A stretch of DNA of 43,219 nt. Source: an uncultured Pelagibacteraceae bacterium. Lineage in GTDB: Bacteria > Pseudomonadota > Alphaproteobacteria > Pelagibacterales > Pelagibacteraceae. The notes below the pieces were generated by a model. It saw nothing but the letters and a program-made list of their open reading frames with translations. It searched no databases and had not been told where the DNA came from. Shown here in pieces: positions 36,662 to 43,219 of the stretch (position 1 is its first letter; every line of letters starts with the position of its first letter). The position numbers were made by a program, and so were the translations under genes. The stretch is taken from positions 1 through 43,219 of the forward strand of contig CACDCI010000005.1 of NCBI GenBank assembly GCA_902551215.1. Reading direction: 5' to 3'.

Positions 36662-37471
36662 TCAGGTATTAAGTGCAGGCTTTAAAAGTTTTAGCATTTT
36701 TTTGTGTATACTTTTATTTGCAGAAAACAAAACATTTCCAGCATATTTTGCATTTTTATTATTCCAAGTAGAAGCAACACCGCCTGCAGCAGAAACAATA
36801 GGAATTATTGCATGTAAATCCCAAATTTTATTTTGACATTGCAGAACTGCATCAATTTTTCCTTCACAAAAATGAGCATAACTTAAAGCATCAAAACAAG
36901 GAAATTGCATAAGTTTTAAAACTCTAGGAATTCTACTTTGCTTCTTTAAAGATAACCAGCCATGAAATGCTCCTGCAACTTTAATATTTTTAAAAGTGGC
37001 TTTTTTATTTACTGATAGTTTTCTTTTTTTACCATTCTCAACTACATAAGAATTATTTTTTGAAGTATTAAAATAATATTTATTTAATTTTGGAAAATTT
37101 GCCAAACCAACAACTGGATTTCCTTTATAATTTAAACCTATTAAATTGCTCCAAGTTGGATTGCCGACTACAAAAGATCTAGTTCCATCTATCGGATCAA
37201 TGACCCAAGTAAAATCACTTTTAGTTTTTTTTTGACCCAGTTCTTCTCCAATAATATCATGGGTTGGAAATTTTTTTTTAATTTTAGATCTTATAAACTT
37301 TTCAAAAGCTCTGTCGGCTTTAGTCACAGGGTCAAAATTCTTACCTCTGCTTTTGTTTATTACTTTGAAAGGTTTATTTAATTTTTTGTAATAATATCTC
37401 GTTAGATCTTTAGCTAATGAATTAAGAAAGTTGTAATAAACTCTATAGTTTTTGAATTTCTTGTCTGCCAT
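36662..37471 (-). CDS. inositol monophosphatase family protein
   Basis: DPVTKADRAFEKFIRSKI, GEELG, TWVIDPIDGTRSFVVGNPTWSNLIG, KIWDLHAIIPIVSAAGG. Confidence 0.88.
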   Translation of the reverse strand: MADKKFKNYRVYYNFLNSLAKDLTRYYYKKLNKPFKVINKSRGKNFDPVTKADRAFEKFIRSKIKKKFPTHDIIGEELGQKKTKSDFTWVIDPIDGTRSFVVGNPTWSNLIGLNYKGNPVVGLANFPKLNKYYFNTSKNNSYVVENGKKRKLSVNKKATFKNIKVAGAFHGWLSLKKQSRIPRVLKLMQFPCFDALSYAHFCEGKIDAVLQCQNKIWDLHAIIPIVSAAGGVASTWNNKNAKYAGNVLFSANKSIHKKMLKLLKPALNT

Positions 37472-37563
37472 GATCAGTTCTCTTACTATTTAATTTAACT
37501 TGATTAAAGCTTAAAATTAAATAATTCTTTCAAAAAATAATTAAAATTGAACTAATAAAGTCC

Positions 37564-39993
37564 ATGGAAAAAATTCAGTCACATGCCAAATTAGTAATAG
37601 TTGGTGGAGGAATTTTGGGGGTAAGTTTATTGTATCACCTTACTAAAGAAGGCTGGAAAGATCTTGTTTTAATCGAAAAAGGTGAACTTACTTCAGGTTC
37701 TACTTGGCATGCAGCAGGTCAATGTCCTCACATGGTTGGAAGTTATAATTTAGCTAAAGTTCATCTACATTCTACAAAACTTTACAAAGAATTAGAAAAA
37801 GAAACAGGACAACCAACAGGTTTCCATGAATGTGGAAGTTTAAGATTAGCTTATAAAAAAGAAGATATCGATTGGTTCCATTATGTAAAAGGAATTATGG
37901 ATAATGTAGGATCTCCTGCTGAAATACTTTCTCCAAATGAAATAAGAAAAGTTCATCCTTTTATCAGACTAGATGGATTGCTCGCAGCATTTCACACTCC
38001 TGAAGATGGACACACAGATCCAACAAGCACTACAAATGCAATGGCGAAAGGAGCAAGAAATGGTGGTGCCAAAATATACAGAAAAAATAGAGTAATAGAT
38101 ATAAAACAACTCCCGTCTGGTGAGTGGAAAATTTTTACAGAAAATGGAAATATAATTTGTGAGCATGTTGTTAATGCTGCAGGAAGCTTTTGTCCTGAAG
38201 TTGGTGCAATGGTTGGGTTAAAAGAAGTTCCAAGTATTAATATGATACATCATTATTTAGTAACTGAATCGCATCCTGAAATAGAAAAGTTAAATAAAGA
38301 ATTACCTGTAACAAGAGATCCTGAAGCGTCAGCTTATTTAAGACAAGAAGGTAAAGGTTTATTAATCGGTCCATATGAAAAAGATGCGAAAGCTTGGGCA
38401 TTAAATGGAATGGATTGGAAATTTGATATGGAATTATTAGAACCCGAACTTGATAGAATTGAAAAACATCTTGAAATAGGCATGAACAGAATTCCTCAGT
38501 TTAAAGATGTAGGGATTAAAAAAATTATTTGTGGACCAATTACTCATACTCCTGATGATAATTTTTTTGCTGGTCCGGCACCTGGATTAAAAAATTTCTG
38601 GATGGCATGTGCTGCAAGTGTAGGAATTGCACAAGGTGGAGGAGTTGGAAAATATTTAGCACAATGGATTGTTCATGGTGACTCAGAAATAAATATGCTT
38701 GAGTTTGAACCAAGAAGATACATGAGTTGGGTAAATAAAAAGTATGCGGTTGATAAATCTATCGATCAATACACAAGAATGTATGTAACACCAATGCCAA
38801 ATGAAAGTATAGATGTTAGTAGACCAATGAAAACTACTCCAATTTATAAAAAATTAAAAGATATGGGAGCTGTATATTTAGATTCTTATGGCTGGGAAAA
38901 ACCAGCTTGGTTTGGAAAACCTGGAATGAAAGAAGAATATAGTTTTAAAAGATCAAATGCTTTTCCTTATGTTCAAAAAGAATGTGAAAATGTTCAAAAT
39001 AATGTTGGTATCTTAGATTTAAGCACTTTTGCAAAATATGAAGTTGAAGGAAACGATAGTGAATCATACTTAAACCGTTTATGTGCAAATTCAATTTCAA
39101 AAAAAGAAGGTAATATTGTACTTGCCCACACACTTAACAAGATAGGTAGAATTCAAAGTGAACTAACAATAACAAGACTAGCCAATAATAAATTTTACGT
39201 TTTATCTGCTACTGCCTCAGAAATAAGAGATTTAGACTGGTTTAATCACAACATTAATAAAGATGAAAAAGTTGAAGTTAAAAATATAACAAAAGATTAC
39301 GGAGTACTTGTCTTGGTTGGGCCAAAATCTAGAAAAGTTTTATCTCAATTAACCTCAGAAAGTTTAGACAATAAAAATTTTCCTTGGTTAAAAGGAAAAG
39401 AAATAGAAATCAATAAAGTACCAGTACGAGCTCTTAGAATTAATTATATGGGAGAATTGGGCTGGGAACTGCACCATCCTATGAAACAAATGGAACCATT
39501 GTATGATGTTATTTATGAAGTTGGAAAAAAAGAAAAAATAAATAATTTTGGAACATATGCTGTTAATTCGCTAAGAATGGAAAAAGCTTATCGTGGCTGG
39601 GGTGCAGAGTTAACAGGTGAAATTAGTTTGGTAGAAGCTGGTATGGACCGTTTTTTTAATTTAAATAAAAAGAGCAATTTCATTGGATCAGAGGTGCTTA
39701 GAGACAAAGTTCAATCTGGAGTTGGTATTAAAATAGTCTATCTTGAGGTGGATATTGATGACGCAGATCCAAGAGGTAATGAACCTGTTTACCATGAAAA
39801 TAAAATAGTTGGGGTTGTTACTTCTGGAGCCTATGGTTTTAGGGTAAAGAAAAGTCTAGCTTTTGCTTATGTTAAATCAAACTTGGCAAAGAACGGAACC
39901 GAATTCTTAATTGAAATTCAGGGTAAAAAAAGAAAAGCAAAAATTTTAAACTCACCGGCTTATGACCCTGAAAACAAGATGTTGAAATCATAG
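37564..39993 (+). CDS. FAD-dependent oxidoreductase with GcvT-like C-terminus (dimethylglycine/sarcosine dehydrogenase family), second copy
   Basis: LVIVGGGILGVSLLYHLTKEGWKDLVLIEKGELTSGSTWHAAGQCPHMVG; NYMGELGWELHHPM...RMEKAYRGWGAELTGE. Confidence 0.88.
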   Translation: MEKIQSHAKLVIVGGGILGVSLLYHLTKEGWKDLVLIEKGELTSGSTWHAAGQCPHMVGSYNLAKVHLHSTKLYKELEKETGQPTGFHECGSLRLAYKKEDIDWFHYVKGIMDNVGSPAEILSPNEIRKVHPFIRLDGLLAAFHTPEDGHTDPTSTTNAMAKGARNGGAKIYRKNRVIDIKQLPSGEWKIFTENGNIICEHVVNAAGSFCPEVGAMVGLKEVPSINMIHHYLVTESHPEIEKLNKELPVTRDPEASAYLRQEGKGLLIGPYEKDAKAWALNGMDWKFDMELLEPELDRIEKHLEIGMNRIPQFKDVGIKKIICGPITHTPDDNFFAGPAPGLKNFWMACAASVGIAQGGGVGKYLAQWIVHGDSEINMLEFEPRRYMSWVNKKYAVDKSIDQYTRMYVTPMPNESIDVSRPMKTTPIYKKLKDMGAVYLDSYGWEKPAWFGKPGMKEEYSFKRSNAFPYVQKECENVQNNVGILDLSTFAKYEVEGNDSESYLNRLCANSISKKEGNIVLAHTLNKIGRIQSELTITRLANNKFYVLSATASEIRDLDWFNHNINKDEKVEVKNITKDYGVLVLVGPKSRKVLSQLTSESLDNKNFPWLKGKEIEINKVPVRALRINYMGELGWELHHPMKQMEPLYDVIYEVGKKEKINNFGTYAVNSLRMEKAYRGWGAELTGEISLVEAGMDRFFNLNKKSNFIGSEVLRDKVQSGVGIKIVYLEVDIDDADPRGNEPVYHENKIVGVVTSGAYGFRVKKSLAFAYVKSNLAKNGTEFLIEIQGKKRKAKILNSPAYDPENKMLKS

Positions 39994-40051
39994 TTATTTT
40001 TATTGACAGTTAAAAAAAAATAAAGCAACGTCCGATTTTTAGGGAAAATCT

Positions 40052-41242
40052 ATGGCAACAAGAAGTAACACTCCACCAAAGCCTTATCTTGGATTTGGAA
40101 CTAGAATTAGAAAATCACCTTTCTTCGAATCAACTTTAAAATGGGGCTGCAAGGAATATACGACATACAATCATATGTATTTTCCAGTTTATTATAATAC
40201 GCCTGAAGAAGATTTTTGGAGTTTAGTTAATGATGTAACTTTATGGGATGTTTCAGTTGAAAGACAAGTTGAAATTACAGGTCCGGATGCAACAAAATTT
40301 ACCCAACTATTAACACCAAGAAATTTATCTGATTGTCAAGTTGATCAATGTAAGTATGTTTTAAATACAAATTATGAAGGTGGAATTCTTAGCGATCCTA
40401 TTTTGTTAAGAATTGGTAAAGATCATTGGTGGTACTCCATATCTGATAGTGACCTTTTACTTTGGGCAATGGGAGTAGCTGGTAAAGGCAAATATGATAT
40501 CGAACTAAAAGAACCAGATGTTTCTCCTTTACAAGTACAAGGACCAAAATCAAGAGCATTAATGACAGAGTTGTTTGGTTCATGGATTAATGATTTAAAA
40601 TATTACTGGTGCAAACAAACAGAAATCAAAGGTATTCCTGTAGTAATTTCTAGAACTGGTTGGAGCGGAGAAATTGGTTATGAAGTTTATTTACGTGATG
40701 GAAAAAAAGGTGCTGAGCTTTATGAAATGATAATGTCTGCTGGTGAAAAGCATAAAATTGCACCAACTGGCCCTTCACAAATAAGAAGAGTTGAAGCTGG
40801 AATTTTTTCATATTTTCAAGACATGCGTGTGACTGATAACCCTTTTGAGATCGGAATGGAAAGACTTGTTGATCTTGAAATGGAAGCTGATTTTGTAGGT
40901 AAAGAAGCATTAAAAAAAATTAAGAAAGAAGGAATAAAAAGAAAATTGGTTGGTATAGAAATTCTTGGTGATCCTATAAGCAAAGTTGTACCCCCTGAAT
41001 ATACACCTGGTTACTTTGTGCCTGATCACTGGCCTGTTTTTGATGATAAAAAAGAAATTGGTTATGTAACTTCTAAGTGTTACTCGCCAAGACTAGAAAA
41101 AAACATTGGTTATGCTTTTATACCAATAGAATATGCAAAAGAAGGAACTCAATTCACAATTAGATCTCCATATGCTGATCTTAAAGCAAAAGTAGTTCCA
41201 ATGCCTTTTTACGATCCAAAGAAAAAAATTCCAATAAAATAA
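40052..41242 (+). CDS. GcvT/DmdA-like aminomethyltransferase-fold protein
   Basis: TLWDVSVERQVEITGPDATKFTQLLTPRNLSDC; SRTGWSGEIGYEVYL; IRRVEAGIFSYFQDM. Confidence 0.82.
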   Translation: MATRSNTPPKPYLGFGTRIRKSPFFESTLKWGCKEYTTYNHMYFPVYYNTPEEDFWSLVNDVTLWDVSVERQVEITGPDATKFTQLLTPRNLSDCQVDQCKYVLNTNYEGGILSDPILLRIGKDHWWYSISDSDLLLWAMGVAGKGKYDIELKEPDVSPLQVQGPKSRALMTELFGSWINDLKYYWCKQTEIKGIPVVISRTGWSGEIGYEVYLRDGKKGAELYEMIMSAGEKHKIAPTGPSQIRRVEAGIFSYFQDMRVTDNPFEIGMERLVDLEMEADFVGKEALKKIKKEGIKRKLVGIEILGDPISKVVPPEYTPGYFVPDHWPVFDDKKEIGYVTSKCYSPRLEKNIGYAFIPIEYAKEGTQFTIRSPYADLKAKVVPMPFYDPKKKIPIK

Positions 41243-41281
41243 AATATTTATGCTCTCACAATATATTAACGAGAGTAAAAT

Positions 41282-42139
41282 TTGAATTTTAAAGATACAT
41301 TTTTAGCTAGCTTAGTTCCAATTCTTTTAGGTTTCGGTTTTGTAATTGCTAAACCAGCAATGGAATATTTTCCTCCTATGCTTTTGACGGGTTTAAGATT
41401 TATGTTTGCAGCATCAATTTTAATTTGGTGGTTTCCAATACCAAGAAGTTTGCTTAAAAAAATATTTTTAGTCTCTTTAATAGCCAATACATTACAATAT
41501 TCCATTACATACACGGGTTTAAGCATGATAGATGCTTCTGCAGCAGTATTGCTTGTTCAATTGGAAGTGCCATTTGGAGTAATATTTGCATATCTTTTAC
41601 TTAAAGAAAAACCAACTATTAGAAGTTTAATAGGAATAAGTGTTGCGTTTATTGGTATTTATATTTTAACTGGTACACCTAATTTAGATGGTAAATTCAT
41701 TGGAGCTGCCTTAGTGTGTACAGGAGCGAGCATTTGGGCTTTAGGACAAGTTTTGGTCAAACCATTGAGTAAAGAAATGAATCCAATAGCTCTTGTTGCT
41801 TGGTTAGCTTTATTTTCTGGCCCAATATTAATAACTTTTTCTGCTATTTTTGATGGAAATACAATTAACTACTTTAAAACAGCAAATCTTAATAGTTGGA
41901 TAATTGTGATTTTTTTAGGATTTATTATGCAACCAATATCTTATGGTTGTTTCTATTATGTTTTGAAAAATAATCCTTTATACAAAGTTCTGCCTATAGT
42001 TACTATGGGTATACCTCCTACTGGATTATTGGCGGCTATTTTTATTCTTGGAGAAGAACCAACTAAAGAATTATTTATTGGTGGTACTATTATTCTTATT
42101 GGAGTGATTATGATAGTGTTTAAGAAAAAAAAAAATTAA
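41282..42139 (+). CDS. EamA/DMT-family transporter
   Basis: Multi-helix membrane protein with two DMT repeats; TTG start. Confidence 0.82.
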   Translation: MNFKDTFLASLVPILLGFGFVIAKPAMEYFPPMLLTGLRFMFAASILIWWFPIPRSLLKKIFLVSLIANTLQYSITYTGLSMIDASAAVLLVQLEVPFGVIFAYLLLKEKPTIRSLIGISVAFIGIYILTGTPNLDGKFIGAALVCTGASIWALGQVLVKPLSKEMNPIALVAWLALFSGPILITFSAIFDGNTINYFKTANLNSWIIVIFLGFIMQPISYGCFYYVLKNNPLYKVLPIVTMGIPPTGLLAAIFILGEEPTKELFIGGTIILIGVIMIVFKKKKN

Positions 42140-42161
42140 TAATTACTTACTAACTAATAAG

Positions 42162-43219
42162 ATGAGTTTAATTACATCGGTTAAAGTTATAAATTCCGGA
42201 AAAGCTATTCTTTTATATCGAAAATATGGTACACCTCTGAGATATCACTCTACTTGGTTACGAGATAATGCTTTAGATTCTAAAACGAGAGATAAAAGTA
42301 ATGGGCAACGTCTAATTACAATTTCTGACATACCGGCTAACAATTATATTGAATCAGCTTTACTTGATAAAAAAGGTAGAAATATAACATTAAAATTTTT
42401 ACCTGATAAAAAAAAAGTTAAGTTTTCATCAAAATGGCTTGAACTGTATGCTTACGACAAAAAAACAAATAATTCAAAAATTTGGATAAATCCGAATTTG
42501 AAAGTTTGGTCAAATACTACAATAAAAAAAATTCCAATTATTAATTACAAAACTGCAAAATCAAATAAAAAACTACTTCTAAGATGGCTTAAATCTCTTC
42601 ATTGTTTTGGTTTTGCAAAAATGTCTGGTTGTGGAAAAAAATCTGGAACTGTAACAAAAATAACAAAACTTTTTGGATATGTTCGTGAAACTAATTATGG
42701 TAAATGGTTTGATGTAAAGTCAAAAATAAATGCGGTTAATTTAGCTTTTACAAATCTTGGTTTACAAGCTCATACTGATAATCCATATAGAGATCCTGTT
42801 CCAACAATACAAATTCTTCATTGTCTTAAAAACTCTACGGACGGTGGAGATTCCAAAGTTGTAGACGGTTTTAATGCGGCTATCAAATTAAAAAAAATGA
42901 ATAAAAAATATTTTAATTTACTTTCTAAATATTGTTCACGTTTTGAATTCAAAGGGAAAAAAAATGTTCATTTAAAATCTCGTTTTCCAATGATTGGATT
43001 AACTCCAGATAATGAACTAATATCTATTCATTTTAATAATCGTTCTGTAGCACCAATTGTTGATGTTCCCTACAAAGATATGTTAAATTATTACAAAGCT
43101 TACCGTAAATTTTCCGATATCATTAATGATCCAAAAATGGCAATTAATTTTAAATTAAAACCAGGTGACTGCTTTATCGTTGATAATACCAGAGTTCTTC
43201 ATGCAAGAACTGCTTATGT
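42162..43219 (+). CDS. gamma-butyrobetaine hydroxylase/trimethyllysine dioxygenase-like 2OG-Fe(II) oxygenase, truncated by the window edge
   Basis: Open frame from ATG 42162 to the edge (MSLITSVKVINSGKAILLYRKYGTPLRYHSTWLRDNALD...LQAHTDNPYRDPVPTIQILHC...GDCFIVDNTRVLHARTAY); not in the track. Confidence 0.75.
   Translation, partial: MSLITSVKVINSGKAILLYRKYGTPLRYHSTWLRDNALDSKTRDKSNGQRLITISDIPANNYIESALLDKKGRNITLKFLPDKKKVKFSSKWLELYAYDKKTNNSKIWINPNLKVWSNTTIKKIPIINYKTAKSNKKLLLRWLKSLHCFGFAKMSGCGKKSGTVTKITKLFGYVRETNYGKWFDVKSKINAVNLAFTNLGLQAHTDNPYRDPVPTIQILHCLKNSTDGGDSKVVDGFNAAIKLKKMNKKYFNLLSKYCSRFEFKGKKNVHLKSRFPMIGLTPDNELISIHFNNRSVAPIVDVPYKDMLNYYKAYRKFSDIINDPKMAINFKLKPGDCFIVDNTRVLHARTAY

Noticed and set aside
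40003-40051. Possible riboswitch upstream of the DmdA/GcvT-like gene
   Set aside because: Spacer of only ~58 nt, mostly A-rich, without a recognisable glycine or SAM aptamer core.
32463-41526. ORFs 32463-32657, 34319-34531, 34787-35092, 36651-36836, 37969-38166, 38945-39133, 40398-40583, 40650-40910, 41266-41526
   Set aside because: Overlap confident CDSs in other frames; no independent evidence.
1-43219. CRISPR array, retron, toxin-antitoxin pair, integrase or transposase
   Set aside because: Scanned for regular direct repeats and for recombinase or reverse-transcriptase motifs; none seen.

Overview
AT-rich alphaproteobacterial window, SAR11/Pelagibacter-like in gene content and composition (inference). 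It has two parts. (1) Positions 1 to ~8.15 kb are an accessory island. A + strand C5-cytosine DNA methyltransferase faces, end to end, a tight minus-strand operon of DUF4420-like PD-(D/E)XK nuclease, Z1-type helicase/ATPase, GHKL (MORC/MutL-like) ATPase, two unrecognised proteins and a 56-aa ORF missing from the ORF track. The core gene set matches the known MORC/Z1 restriction-modification-like systems. Less expected features are a LysM-like insertion inside the Z1 motor, two unknown accessory proteins, a perfect 12-bp inverted repeat over an operon start codon, and an island edge lying in a tRNA-Met(CAU)-like gene that has lost its 3' end. (2) From ~8.2 kb onward the content is mostly metabolic. 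It includes a taurine aminotransferase/alanine dehydrogenase/ABC-transporter cluster, a C3/sulfonate-like cluster (Ldh2, DhaL, DhaK, phosphotransacetylase, HpsN/HisD-like), cysteine/persulfide genes, two large dimethylglycine-dehydrogenase-like flavoproteins, a DmdA/GcvT-like protein, a tandem SMR pair lacking the coupling glutamate, a SET-domain protein, and a gamma-butyrobetaine-hydroxylase-like ORF running off the right edge. No CRISPR array, rRNA, integrase or transposase was seen. All calls come from reading motifs by eye; no database search was possible.
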